Positions 19,025 to 27,910 of a stretch of 55,349 bases of DNA are shown here, piece after piece; the stretch's first letter is position 1, and each line of letters opens with the position of its first letter. The stretch covers positions 1-55,349 of the forward strand of contig CAZWAR010000006.1 in assembly GCA_964631965.1 (NCBI GenBank), given 5' to 3'. The translations under genes and the position numbers were made by a program. The notes beneath the pieces are model-generated. The model ran no database searches, was not told the origin of the DNA, and worked only from the letters and a program-made list of their open reading frames with translations. This DNA is from CAIQPS01 sp964631965. GTDB taxonomy: Bacteria > Actinomycetota > Thermoleophilia > RBG-16-64-13.

Positions 19025-19588
19025 TCAGGATTGCGCCTCGATGAGCCCGTAGTTCCCGTCGCGGCGGCGATAGACCACCGCGGTCTCGTTCGTCTCCGAG
19101 TTGGTGAAAACGAAGAAGTCGTGTCCCACCAGTTCCAGTTGCAGCGCCGCTTCCTCGGGGCTCATAGGTTTGACCATGAACTGCTTGGTCTTCACGATAC
19201 GAGGCTGGTTCGCTTCTTCCTCCGTCTCCTCGGCTTCAGCCGGCAAGGCGAAGCCCTGCGAGGCGAAGGTACCCATATCGGGCCCCTGGTGCGACACCAT
19301 CTTGCCTCGGTACTTCTTGACCTGGCGCTCCAGCTTGTCGAACACGAGGTCGATGGAGGCACGGACGTCCGGAGACGCCTCCCGCGCCCGGATGACCGGA
19401 CCTTTCGTGAAAATGGTAGCTTCCACGACCTGGTTATCAGAGATGCTCGGGTTCTTTTCCGTCCAGATCTCCACCTCACACCGGGTCCCGTCGGCGAGGT
19501 ATTTGCTCAGCCTCCCGATCTTCTCCTCGGCGTATGTGCTGATGGCCTCGGTGAGAACGAGATTCCTGCCTTTGACCGTGAGGTTCAC
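19025..19588 (-). CDS. hpf: Long-form ribosome hibernation promoting factor
   Basis: Long HPF joins 70S ribosomes into 100S dimers in stationary phase. At 187 residues it has both parts: the N-terminal S30AE ribosome-binding domain (VNLTVKGRNLVLTEAIS to about residue 100) and the C-terminal dimerisation domain (KQFMVKPMSPEEAALQLELV, then FFVFTNSETNETAVVYRR). The GTG start has AAGGAG about ten bases upstream; a longer open frame runs into comF but has no similarity. A TATAAT at 19632-19637 gives it a likely promoter of its own, sensible for a stress protein ahead of secA. Confidence 0.94.
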   Translation of the reverse strand: MNLTVKGRNLVLTEAISTYAEEKIGRLSKYLADGTRCEVEIWTEKNPSISDNQVVEATIFTKGPVIRAREASPDVRASIDLVFDKLERQVKKYRGKMVSHQGPDMGTFASQGFALPAEAEETEEEANQPRIVKTKQFMVKPMSPEEAALQLELVGHDFFVFTNSETNETAVVYRRRDGNYGLIEAQS

Positions 19589-19631
19589 GCGGGTAATGCT
19601 CCTTGTGTAGTTGGAAATGAAATCCCCACCT

Positions 19632-19637
19632 ATTATA
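19632..19637 (-). promoter_or_regulatory. Putative -10 element of hpf
   Basis: TATAAT, expected start near 19625 and a leader of about 37 bases holding the AAGGAG of hpf. A GCCTGA/TCAGGC inverted repeat (19645-19650 with 19659-19664) lies just upstream and could be an operator or a weak comF terminator. No good -35. Confidence 0.45.
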
Positions 19638-19673
19638 GCCCCCGGCCTGAGCGGTCGGTCAGGCTCAGGCGTC

Positions 19674-20456
19674 TCAGTCATGCCCTTCGCCGCTGCCCGA
19701 CACCGCCCGCGAGAAGGTGAAGGCATATACAGGTATCCCCATCCCAGCGGCCAGAACACGCGCCACCTCCTGGGTGGTCGCCCCTGTGGTGTATACGTCG
19801 TCAACGAGGATCAGGGACGTCGGCCGAGGCCCTAGGGCCCGTACGACCTTCTCGTCGAGGATGAACGCCCCGTGGAGGTTGGCCTGCCTCCCTGCCTTCC
19901 CCAGCGCCTTCTGATGCCTTGTCTTCACAGGCTTGCCGGCCAGATCGGCCGCGGCGAGGGCAGGCCGGCAACCTCCGGCCAGAGCCCGAGCTAGAAGCTC
20001 GGCCTGGTTGTATCCCCGCTCCCGTCGGTCCGACGCGTGAGCAGGCACCCAGGTCACGAGCGGCCTGCCTCCTGTGGCCTCTTGCGCATCCGCCACCAGT
20101 TCGGCGAAGGTCTCTGCCGCCAGCCGAGCCATGAGAGAGCCCAGCACAGACTGCCCGCCCGCCTTGAACTCCACCACCATCCGCTTAGCCGGACCGGTGT
20201 GTGTGAAGGCGCTGCGGGCCCCGGCGTAGGCGAATTCCAGGCCCATGCAGTGGGAGCAGCGCCCTCCTGCACGCGGTCGTGGACCCGGCTCCCCGCAACG
20301 AGGACAGCAATCGCTTCCGATAGGCGTGAGCTCCGTCTCGCACGAAGGACACAGGTGGTACTCGAAATCCCCGCAGTTCACGCACCGAGGCGGGAACAGC
20401 ACGGAGGCGACCGGCTCGAGCACCGCCTCGCGCAAGCGACGGACAATCCCGGTCAT
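19674..20456 (-). CDS. comF: ComF family phosphoribosyltransferase-like protein
   Basis: ComF/GntX-family protein of about 260 residues, linked in other bacteria to DNA uptake and single-strand DNA handling. The N-terminal part has two zinc ribbons made of four Cys-x2-Cys pairs (CVNC, CPSC, CPRC, CSHC). The C-terminal part is a type I PRTase fold with the PRPP loop LILVDDVYTTGATTQEVA and the RRERGYNQAELLARALA segment. The ATG at 20456 places the first cysteine about 24 residues in, as is common; an ATG at 20525, overlapping the previous gene, is an alternative. Followed by hpf, the common comF-hpf-secA order. Confidence 0.9.
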   Translation of the reverse strand: MTGIVRRLREAVLEPVASVLFPPRCVNCGDFEYHLCPSCETELTPIGSDCCPRCGEPGPRPRAGGRCSHCMGLEFAYAGARSAFTHTGPAKRMVVEFKAGGQSVLGSLMARLAAETFAELVADAQEATGGRPLVTWVPAHASDRRERGYNQAELLARALAGGCRPALAAADLAGKPVKTRHQKALGKAGRQANLHGAFILDEKVVRALGPRPTSLILVDDVYTTGATTQEVARVLAAGMGIPVYAFTFSRAVSGSGEGHD

Positions 20457-20514
20457 GCCGGCCGACTGGGTGACGCCGGTCAGCGCATGCCGGTCCTGGA
20501 GTGGAAGGCCGGCC

Positions 20515-21513
20515 TCACGGCCCATCTGCGCGGCCTGGCTTCTGGCCGACGATGCCCTCCACGATGACCGACCCGGGCGTGATCTGAGAGCCGGGCAGGA
20601 CCACCGCCCGAACTATGTGGGCTCCGACACCCACGACTGTGCGGTCCCCCAGCACGGTCGGCCCCTCGATGACTGAGTCCTTCGCCACGATGCAGTCCCG
20701 GCCGATCACTACAGGCGGCTCGACGCCTGCTGAAGCGTCCACCGATGCACCCTCGTCGACCCACAGGCCCGGGCTCACCTCGACCCCGGGCAGTTCCACC
20801 TTCACCCTGCCGCTCAGAGCGTCAGCGTTACCCCTGGCGAACTCGACGAGGTTGCCGACGTCGCTCCAATACCCCTCGAACGTGTGTACATGGAAGGGGA
20901 TGTCAGCTTCGAGCATGTCCGGGAAGAGCCGGCTCCCAAAGTCGTCGAACTGCCCGGCGGGCATGAGGGAGAAGATCTCCGGTTCGAATACGTAGATGCC
21001 GCAGTTGCACAGCAACGAGCGGGCCTCCTCCCGGCTCGGCTTCTCCTGGAAACCGACCACCCGGCCATCGTTGTCGACGACGACGACCCCATAGAGGCTC
21101 GGGTCGGCCACTTCCTTGACGGCGATGGTCGCGATGGACCCGGTGCGCCGGTGCGCGGCGACCAGGCCGGTGAGATCGATATCGGTGAGGGCATCCCCGC
21201 TCATGATAAGGAATGTCCCGGTACCCAGGAAGTCCTCGTTCTTCTTGACCCCGCCGGCGGTACCGAGCAGTTCCGGCTCATAGGAGTACCGGATGTCGAG
21301 CCCGACAGAGGACCCGTCGCCCAGATAGCCGGTTATGGCCTCGGGCAAGTGGTGCAGGTTCAGCACCACTTCGCTGTAACCGTGGCGTTTCAGCAACCGC
21401 AGGATGTGGTGGATCACCGGCCTGTTGGCCACCGGTGCCATCGGTTTGGGAAGGAGATCGGTGACAGGTCGCAACCGCGTCCCTTTGCCTGCTGCCATGA
21501 CCATCGCTCTCAT
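20515..21513 (-). CDS. Nucleotidyltransferase with left-handed beta-helix domain (sugar-phosphate NTP transferase)
   Basis: A 332-residue NDP-sugar pyrophosphorylase. The N-terminal signature MVMAAGKGTRLRPVTDLLPK binds the nucleotide; MSGDALTDIDL provides the metal-binding Asp. The C-terminal third has hexapeptide repeats (VVIGRDCIVAKDSVIEG and onward) forming a beta-helix. Mannose-1-phosphate guanylyltransferase or glucose-1-phosphate thymidylyl/uridylyltransferase are both possible; the sugar cannot be decided from sequence alone. The ATG overlaps the mtnA stop by four bases (ATGA). Confidence 0.88.
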   Translation of the reverse strand: MRAMVMAAGKGTRLRPVTDLLPKPMAPVANRPVIHHILRLLKRHGYSEVVLNLHHLPEAITGYLGDGSSVGLDIRYSYEPELLGTAGGVKKNEDFLGTGTFLIMSGDALTDIDLTGLVAAHRRTGSIATIAVKEVADPSLYGVVVVDNDGRVVGFQEKPSREEARSLLCNCGIYVFEPEIFSLMPAGQFDDFGSRLFPDMLEADIPFHVHTFEGYWSDVGNLVEFARGNADALSGRVKVELPGVEVSPGLWVDEGASVDASAGVEPPVVIGRDCIVAKDSVIEGPTVLGDRTVVGVGAHIVRAVVLPGSQITPGSVIVEGIVGQKPGRADGP

Positions 21514-22682
21514 GCAAGCGCCTCCAGACTTTCGATGAAGGGCGGACGTGCCACCCCCCTTTCAGTGATGATGGCGGCTATGTTGGCTGCGGGGGTCACG
21601 TCGAAGGCCGGGTTGCGCACGCTGACGTTCCACGGCGCCCAACGCACCCCGCCGAAGCCGGTGACCTCGGTCTCGGCCCGCTCCTCGATGGGGATGGCGT
21701 CACCGCCTGGCAGAGACAGGTCGACCGTCGAGAAGGGCGCCGCCACATAGAACGGGATGCCGTGTTCCCGGGCCAGCACCGACACCATGTAGGTGCCGAT
21801 CTTGTTTGCCGTGTCGCCATTCGCTGCGATGCGATCGGCCCCCACCACCACATGGGTGATGAGCCCCTGTTTCATGAAATGGCCCGACATGTTATCGGTT
21901 ATCAGTTCCACCGGTATACCCTCGCGTACCAGCTCCCACGCCGTCAGCCGCGCGCCCTGCAAGAGCGGCCGGGTCTCGTCGGCGAACACCCGCAGCCTCG
22001 GGTTGCGGGCATAGGCGGAGCGGATGACACCCAGGGCCGTCCCGTACCCAGCCGTGGCGAGAGCCCCCGCATTGCAGTGCGTGAGCACCACCGGCTGCTC
22101 CCCTGTGATCAGGTCCGCCCCGTACTCGCCGATGGCATGGCACGAAGCCAGGTCCTCCTCGAAGATCTCGACCGCCCGCCGCTCGAGAGCCTCCGTGATC
22201 TCCAAAGGCGAAAGGTCGGCTCGGCTCCAGATGCACTCCATCTCTCGAAGCGCCCAGGGAAGATTAACCGCCGTGGGCCGGGTTTCGAATAGGGCTTTGG
22301 ACGCAGCCTGCATTGCCGCCCCGAAGCGAGCCCCATCGCCCGCGCTCTCTTCCAAAGCGGCTCGGGCGGCCAGGGCCATAGCCATACCGCCGGCAACTCC
22401 AAGAGCGGGAGCGCCGCGGACGGTCATATTGCGGATGGCTTCCGCCAGTTCTTGCCACGTGTGGCAGTGTAGCTCCACCTCTTCGAGGGGGAGGCGCCTC
22501 TGGTCGAGGAGCACCACCGCTCCGTCCCGCCACAGCACCGGGCGGATATTGTCGACGGCCTTTAGGCGGGAGCCGCCCTCCAGGCGCGCACCACCACCCG
22601 GGCGGGAGCCGCGCTCCGCGCAAAGGCCGCCGTCGGGACGGGGACCGCCGGCAGCCGGCGCTGCGGGGTCCATCCCAGCCAT
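21510..22682 (-). CDS. mtnA: S-methyl-5-thioribose-1-phosphate isomerase
   Basis: MtnA converts methylthioribose 1-phosphate to methylthioribulose 1-phosphate in methionine (or 5-deoxyribose) salvage. Motifs: NMTVRGAPALGVAGG, VVLTHCNAGALATAGYGTAL with the catalytic Cys, and VVVGADRIAANGDTANKIGTY with the catalytic Asp. The protein is 390 residues because of a Pro/Gly/Arg-rich N-terminal extension of about 40 residues before the usual start LKAVDNIRP. The ATG follows the ahcY stop by one base (TGA-G-ATG), so it is coupled to ahcY. Confidence 0.93.
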   Translation of the reverse strand: MAGMDPAAPAAGGPRPDGGLCAERGSRPGGGARLEGGSRLKAVDNIRPVLWRDGAVVLLDQRRLPLEEVELHCHTWQELAEAIRNMTVRGAPALGVAGGMAMALAARAALEESAGDGARFGAAMQAASKALFETRPTAVNLPWALREMECIWSRADLSPLEITEALERRAVEIFEEDLASCHAIGEYGADLITGEQPVVLTHCNAGALATAGYGTALGVIRSAYARNPRLRVFADETRPLLQGARLTAWELVREGIPVELITDNMSGHFMKQGLITHVVVGADRIAANGDTANKIGTYMVSVLAREHGIPFYVAAPFSTVDLSLPGGDAIPIEERAETEVTGFGGVRWAPWNVSVRNPAFDVTPAANIAAIITERGVARPPFIESLEALA

Positions 22683-22683
22683 C

Positions 22684-23943
22684 TCAAGTCCCCATGTGCC
22701 AGCTGTTGAGGTACTCCACCTGCTCCGGGGTGAGTTCGTCGATAGCGGTGCCAAGCGAGGCCACCTTCAGGCGAGCGATCTCCCGGTCGATGTCCTCGGG
22801 CACGTCGTACACCTTCTTCTCCAGGGTCGCGGCGTTCTTCACCATGAATTCGGAGGCCAGAGCCTGGTTGGCGAAACTCATGTCCATCACGCTTGAGGGA
22901 TGGCCTTCCGCAGCCGCCAGATTGATGAGCCGGCCCTCACCCAGAAGGTAGATGTTGCGGCCGTCCGCCATCGTGTACTCGTCCACGAACTCCCGCACCC
23001 TGCGCGTGCCCGTAGCCAGCCCCTCGAGGGCCGGGATGTCGATCTCCACATTGAAGTGGCCCGTGTTCGCGACAATAGCACCGTCCTTCATGACCTCGAA
23101 GTGCTCTCTCCGAAGCACGTGGATGTCCCCAGTAGCGGTGATGAAGATATCGCCGATGGGAGCGGCGTGGGCCACGGGCATCACCCGGTAGCCGTCCATG
23201 ATCGCCTCCAGAGCGCGCAGCGGATCGACCTCGAGCACGACGACGTCGGCCCCGTGGCCTTTGGCCCGCATGGCCACGCCGCGACCGCACCAGCCGTAGC
23301 CGGCGATGACCACCACTTTGCCGGCGATCATGCGGTTGGTGGCCCGGATGACCCCATCGAGAGTAGATTGTCCAGTGCCGTACCGGTTGTCGAACATGTG
23401 CTTGGTCATGGCCTCGTTCACGGCCACGATGGGATAGCGAAGCACCCCGTTCTCTTCCATCGACTTCAGGCGGATGACTCCGGTAGTGGTCTCTTCGGTC
23501 CCCCCGATGACACCCTCGGCGGCTTCCTTCCGCTCGCTATGGAGTAGGCCAACCACGTCGGCGCCGTCATCCATGGTTATCTGAGGATGAGTATCGATGA
23601 CACTCATGATGTGCCGGTAGTACGTGTCCCGATCCTCGCCCTTTATGGCGAAGGTCGCGATCCCGTACTCGTGGACGAGCGCAGCGGCGACGTCGTCCTG
23701 AGTGGAAAGCGGGTTGGAGGCGCAGAGAGCCAGTTCGGCTCCGCCCGCCTTGAGGGTGCGCATGAGGCTCGCGGTCTCGCTGGTGACGTGCAGGCAGGCC
23801 CCGATGCGGACGCCGGCAAGCGGCTTCTCTCGTTCGAACCGTTCCCGGATCATCGCGAGCACCGGCATCTCCTTCTCCGCCCATTCGATCCGAAGGACTC
23901 CGGACCTAGCCAGGCTCGCGTCCTTCACGTCATGTGCCACCAC
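22684..23943 (-). CDS. ahcY: Adenosylhomocysteinase
   Basis: S-adenosylhomocysteine hydrolase, which removes the product of SAM-dependent methylation as adenosine and homocysteine with tightly bound NAD. The 419-residue chain is the short form without the 40-residue insert of alpha-proteobacterial and plant enzymes. Motifs: CLHVTSETASLMRTLKAGGAE region, TMDDGADVVGLLHSER, the NAD-binding GYGWCGRGVAMRAKG, and TGHFNVEIDIPALE. The end (NSWHMGT) replaces the Lys-Tyr-Arg-Tyr tail of long forms. The GTG start has AAGGAG six bases upstream. No room exists for an SAH riboswitch in the 29 bases before it. Confidence 0.97.
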   Translation of the reverse strand: MVAHDVKDASLARSGVLRIEWAEKEMPVLAMIRERFEREKPLAGVRIGACLHVTSETASLMRTLKAGGAELALCASNPLSTQDDVAAALVHEYGIATFAIKGEDRDTYYRHIMSVIDTHPQITMDDGADVVGLLHSERKEAAEGVIGGTEETTTGVIRLKSMEENGVLRYPIVAVNEAMTKHMFDNRYGTGQSTLDGVIRATNRMIAGKVVVIAGYGWCGRGVAMRAKGHGADVVVLEVDPLRALEAIMDGYRVMPVAHAAPIGDIFITATGDIHVLRREHFEVMKDGAIVANTGHFNVEIDIPALEGLATGTRRVREFVDEYTMADGRNIYLLGEGRLINLAAAEGHPSSVMDMSFANQALASEFMVKNAATLEKKVYDVPEDIDREIARLKVASLGTAIDELTPEQVEYLNSWHMGT

Positions 23944-23972
23944 GCCCGTCTCCTTCTGTCAAGCCTCTTGGC

Positions 23973-24560
23973 TCATCTGACCATCACCATCGCGGCCACC
24001 CGCAACCCCATGTGGGCCGCGACGATGACCGGGGCGACCAGTTCTGAACTGACCGCCGCCCACCGAAAGCGAGAGAGCACCTCGGACTCGTACGCACTCA
24101 GACGCCGGTCGTCCGCGACGCCCGCCACCACTCCGCGGACCACTATCATACCGTCCTCAGCGCCGTCGGGCTGCGGGACCTCCAGAGAAGCGTAGATGCC
24201 GCCCATGCTCGGGAAGCGTGGGCCGGCCGAGTCATCGTTGGGTCCGACCAGCGGTGAGCGCCACGTGAGATTCACGTGATCGGTGACGCTCACCACTCGA
24301 GCAGGAACTTCGACTCCGAATCCTTCAGTGGGAGCCGATGGGTCCGCTCCTCTGCATACGAGGCCGATGACCCCTGTGCTGCCGCGCAGCACCTTCATCA
24401 GCGTGTCGACCTCGGCCGCACTGTAGCCACGAAAGGGATTGCGGAGACCGAGGGCGGAAAGCGAGACCACATCTCCGTTCTCTCCGGCCAAGCGGGCGCA
24501 CAGCCGGGCGACGGTGCCGGCCGGGTCCAGGTCGAGACGGGGACAGGCGAGCACCCTCAC
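23973..24560 (-). CDS. Divergent purine nucleoside phosphorylase family protein, active site degraded
   Basis: A 195-residue protein recognisable as a trimeric PNP/MTA-phosphorylase relative by the strand-loop SVTDHVNLTWRSPLVGPN at about 91-108 followed by GPRFPSMGGIYAS, and by the final helix VAPVIVAAHMGLRVAAMVMV that matches the VPE-x-x-x-A-R-x-x-G-L-R-V region. The N-terminal phosphate-loop third is missing, the catalytic GR-x-H-x-Y-E-G is LRNPFRGY, the purine-binding N-A-A-G-G is V-C-R-G-A, and the Tyr-Glu-Thr/Ala-Glu motif is lost. So it probably does not phosphorolyse nucleosides. It lies directly before ahcY and mtnA. GTG start. Confidence 0.65.
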   Translation of the reverse strand: MRVLACPRLDLDPAGTVARLCARLAGENGDVVSLSALGLRNPFRGYSAAEVDTLMKVLRGSTGVIGLVCRGADPSAPTEGFGVEVPARVVSVTDHVNLTWRSPLVGPNDDSAGPRFPSMGGIYASLEVPQPDGAEDGMIVVRGVVAGVADDRRLSAYESEVLSRFRWAAVSSELVAPVIVAAHMGLRVAAMVMVR

Positions 24561-24585
24561 AGACCGGATACCTCGATCGACCTCG

Positions 24586-26541
24586 TCATGTCGCGGGGAT
24601 GACGATCGTCGATTCGGCAATCGCAAGCATCTCGTCCTGGTCCAGCCAATGGGACAGGGTGTTGGAGACGAAGTAGAGCACGCCGTTCTGCTTCCACCAG
24701 ACCCTGTCGACCTTCGTGTCGTTGCGGACAACCGTATAGACGACGTCGCCGTGCTTCACCTGGAGTCCTTTGCTGGCGGCCGGAGCATCGAGCCAGGTGG
24801 TCGCGGTGATGCCGAGCACTTGATCGGCATTGCTCTCCGCCGCGTACATCATGCGGAACGCGGGCTTCTCGCCTCCGCCGGTAACGATGCCGTAGGTCGG
24901 ATAGCTATCCGGGAACCGCCGCACGTACGAGTATCCCTCGGGCAGGTAGGCGGGTGCCATCACAGCGAAGGGGGTCTGAGCGGCCCATTGCCTCCACACG
25001 TCGGAGTTCGGGATGTCATCGGGGGTCGCGGGCAACGCATACTTCGGAGGAAGTACGAAGTCCTGGCCCACTACCAGGGTGATTCTCTCGACCTTGCTCG
25101 TGCGGGTGACCCGGTCGACCCCGGTCGCAGCGGCCACCTCCTTGGCCACCGCCTGCATTCCCGAGGGGTACTTCACGGCGCTCGCTTGTTCCGTCTGCCC
25201 AGGTTGGTCGGAGCTGGTCTCCACCGCCGCGCCCAGACTCCTCAGCCACTCGGCCGCCGCTGCCGCCTCGCCGCTCCTCCCGCTCGCTCCGACCACGTCC
25301 ACGCTGGTGGAGGAGATCCCGGCCGTCGCATCGGTTGTGGATGAGGTCGAGTAGGCCAAGCCGATGACCTGGGAGGCCGCGGCTCCGTCGCCGTCCGCTC
25401 CGCCTGATCCGCCCGACGTAGTCGTCGTCTCGCCGGAGGCTTGGCCGCTTTCGGTCGTCTTGGCCGGCTGCTCGGGCACCGACTCATGCAGAAGCTCATC
25501 CACGGCGTGAGCAATCTGGTTCTCGCTCGCTACGACGTACGAAGCCCCGTTGATGGTTGGAGTCGTCCCGCGGAGGGTTATCGCCCGGATGCTGTCGCCG
25601 CTCAGCCCGACGCCCCACCGGGCCAGCCTGAGGATCTCGTTTGCGTCGAGGTCGGTGGCGATATTCCTGAACAGGGCGGAAACGAGGCCGGGCAGCTTGA
25701 ACGGCAGGTTCCATCCCATGGCCTGCTCCCGCAAGGCCGTCATGAAGCGCTGTTGCCGCTCCATCCTCCCGAAATCCATGTTGCGGTCGTGCCGGAAGCG
25801 CACGTAGTCGAGAGCATCGGCCCCACCGAGCAGTTGATATCCGGGGTAGATGTCTATGGGCTCGTAATAGTACTTCGGATTGTAGTAGCGCCTGTCGACG
25901 TCTACGTACACGCCACCGAGAGAGTCGACGGCGTCGGTGAAGGCGCCGAAACCGACTTCCATGTAGTGGTTGATGTCCACACCCGTGGTCTGTTCGATGG
26001 TCTTGATGGCCAGAGCCGGGCCTCCGAAGGCGAAGGCCGTGTTCAGCTTGCCCTTCCCGCGCCCCGGGATCTCTACTCGAAGGTCACGAGGCAGGGAGAG
26101 CACCGACAGGTAGTCCCGCTCGGGGTCGATATGCACGACCATCAGGGTATCGGAGCGGCCGCCCAGGGAGGGGTCGGTCGAGCGCCGGTCGGAGCCGATG
26201 ACGAGCAGGTTCATGGCCGACGGGGAAGGCTCCTCGACCGGGGTGATGGTCGCGCCGGACGCGGTCCCCGTCGCCGCGGCCGCCTGCACGGTGGTGAGCG
26301 TGGTAGAGGGCTTCTCCCGCAACACCTGGCGGATCTCCGGTGTGACCCGCTGGTTCGCATAGGAGACCTGAGCGCGGAACCACATGTAGGAGCCGGTGAC
26401 CACCCCAAGGATGGCGAGCACAAGCACGACCGAAGACCAGAGAACGACCCTTCTCCATCGCCGGTCCTTAGATCCCTCTAATGTGTGGAGCGTGTACTGC
26501 TTCTTCCCCAACCTGTCCCGACTCTCCTGTCCAGCACCCAA
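24586..26541 (-). CDS. LytR-CpsA-Psr family cell-wall glycopolymer ligase with extra C-terminal domains
   Basis: A 651-residue type II membrane protein. A transmembrane helix (about 32-51) follows a basic N-terminus. The LCP domain (about 109-270) has GSDRRS with the conserved Asp and Arg, SLPRDLRV, LNTAFAFGG and YVRFRHD, the residues that bind the polyprenyl phosphate and metal. After a Thr/Gly-rich linker (355-405) comes a LytR_C domain (about 411-492), then a further domain (about 520-651) with APAYLPEGYSYV and WKQNGVLYFVSNTL. LCP enzymes attach teichoic acids, capsule or arabinogalactan to peptidoglycan. Start is probably TTG at 26541; a TTG 10 codons later is an alternative. Confidence 0.88.
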   Translation of the reverse strand: MGAGQESRDRLGKKQYTLHTLEGSKDRRWRRVVLWSSVVLVLAILGVVTGSYMWFRAQVSYANQRVTPEIRQVLREKPSTTLTTVQAAAATGTASGATITPVEEPSPSAMNLLVIGSDRRSTDPSLGGRSDTLMVVHIDPERDYLSVLSLPRDLRVEIPGRGKGKLNTAFAFGGPALAIKTIEQTTGVDINHYMEVGFGAFTDAVDSLGGVYVDVDRRYYNPKYYYEPIDIYPGYQLLGGADALDYVRFRHDRNMDFGRMERQQRFMTALREQAMGWNLPFKLPGLVSALFRNIATDLDANEILRLARWGVGLSGDSIRAITLRGTTPTINGASYVVASENQIAHAVDELLHESVPEQPAKTTESGQASGETTTTSGGSGGADGDGAAASQVIGLAYSTSSTTDATAGISSTSVDVVGASGRSGEAAAAAEWLRSLGAAVETSSDQPGQTEQASAVKYPSGMQAVAKEVAAATGVDRVTRTSKVERITLVVGQDFVLPPKYALPATPDDIPNSDVWRQWAAQTPFAVMAPAYLPEGYSYVRRFPDSYPTYGIVTGGGEKPAFRMMYAAESNADQVLGITATTWLDAPAASKGLQVKHGDVVYTVVRNDTKVDRVWWKQNGVLYFVSNTLSHWLDQDEMLAIAESTIVIPAT

Positions 26542-26583
26542 GCGGAGGGATCCCTCCTCGTGAACCTACCCCGCTGCTTGGAC

Positions 26584-27876
26584 TCAACAAACGCCGGGTG
26601 CGGTGGTGGCGACTCTTTCCACATCGGCCCCGAGGGACCGCAACTTCTCTTCCAGATGCTCGTAACCCCGATCGACGTGGAACACGTCCCGCAGTTCCGT
26701 GCACCCCTCGGCCACGAGTCCGGCCGCCACCAGCGCAGCACCGGCGCGCAGATCGGTGCAGCGGACGATGGCTCCGGTCAGGGAGCGCCCGCCGCTGATG
26801 ACGGCATGGTTCCCATCAACCCGTATGTCGGCCCCCAGACGTATCAATTCGTCGACGAAGCCGAACCGGTTCTCGAACACGTTCTCGGTGAGCACCGAGA
26901 CCCCCGATGATACCGACAGCAGCACCATCATCTGGGCCTGCAGGTCGGTGGGGAAGCCCGGGTAAGGGAGCGTAGCCACATCGACCGCCACATGACGCTC
27001 GGGATCTCCGATCGCCCGGATGCTCCGAGGGCTCTCCTGCACCTGCGCACCCACCGCGCGCAGCTTGGACAGGAACAGGTCGAGTACATGAGGACTGATC
27101 CCGCTCACTTCGACGTCTCCGCCAGTGACGGCACCCGCGATCAAGAAGGTTCCCGCCTCGATGCGATCTCCGATGACGGTGTGCTCGGCCGGGTGCAGCT
27201 CCCTGACCCCGTTCACCCGTATCGTTGAGCTGCCCGCACCGGTGATGTCGGCTCCCATGCTCACGAGGAACTTGCAGAGATCGATGATCTCCGGCTCCCG
27301 GGCCACGTTCTCCAGCGTGGTGGTGCCCTCGGCCATAACCGCCGCCATCAAGAGGTTCTCAGTGGCCCCCACGCTGGGATAGTCGAGGAACATATCCACC
27401 GCCTGCAACCTGTCTGCCGTGACCTCGACGAACCCATGGTCGGTTCGCACCTCCCCGCCCATGGCCGCCAAACCACGCAGATGGATGTCGATCTTGCGGG
27501 GACCGAGGTTACAGCCGCCGGGCATAGCCACCCGCGCCCGGCCGAACCGCGCCACGAGCGGACCCATGATCTGAATGGAGGCCCTCATCTTCTGCACCAG
27601 GTCGTACGGGGCCACATGCGATTCGACGGCGGTGGTGTCGATGGTCATGTTGCCCCGCTCGAACCGCACCGCGGCGCCGAGATATTCGAGGACCTCCTGC
27701 ATCGTGTGCACGTCCTGGATGTCAGGAACGTTGTGCAGGACGCAGATGCCCGGCGCCAACAGCGACGCGGCCATTAGTTTCAGAGCTGAGTTCTTGGCGC
27801 CGGCAACCATGACCTGTCCAGCCAAACGGCACCCGCCGCGCACGAGCAGGCGCGGCTCGTTGGTATCCGGAGCCAT
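26584..27876 (-). CDS. murA: UDP-N-acetylglucosamine 1-carboxyvinyltransferase
   Basis: MurA transfers enolpyruvate from PEP to UDP-GlcNAc, the first committed step of peptidoglycan synthesis. Length is 430 residues. The substrate-binding AGAKNSALKLMAASLL is near the N-terminus. The catalytic loop MPGGCNLGPRKID retains Cys, the fosfomycin-sensitive form, rather than Asp. The ATG at 27876 has GAGGAA seven bases upstream; a TTG one codon earlier is less likely. It follows atpC, the standard actinobacterial arrangement. Confidence 0.97.
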   Translation of the reverse strand: MAPDTNEPRLLVRGGCRLAGQVMVAGAKNSALKLMAASLLAPGICVLHNVPDIQDVHTMQEVLEYLGAAVRFERGNMTIDTTAVESHVAPYDLVQKMRASIQIMGPLVARFGRARVAMPGGCNLGPRKIDIHLRGLAAMGGEVRTDHGFVEVTADRLQAVDMFLDYPSVGATENLLMAAVMAEGTTTLENVAREPEIIDLCKFLVSMGADITGAGSSTIRVNGVRELHPAEHTVIGDRIEAGTFLIAGAVTGGDVEVSGISPHVLDLFLSKLRAVGAQVQESPRSIRAIGDPERHVAVDVATLPYPGFPTDLQAQMMVLLSVSSGVSVLTENVFENRFGFVDELIRLGADIRVDGNHAVISGGRSLTGAIVRCTDLRAGAALVAAGLVAEGCTELRDVFHVDRGYEHLEEKLRSLGADVERVATTAPGVC

Positions 27877-27910
27877 CAATCTTCCTCGAATCGAGCCTGG
27901 TGAGGCCCTG

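Noticed and set aside
22684..24000. SAH riboswitch before ahcY, glycine riboswitch before glyA, glmS ribozyme before glmS
   Set aside because: The spacers are 29, 48 and 19 bases, too short to hold these RNAs.
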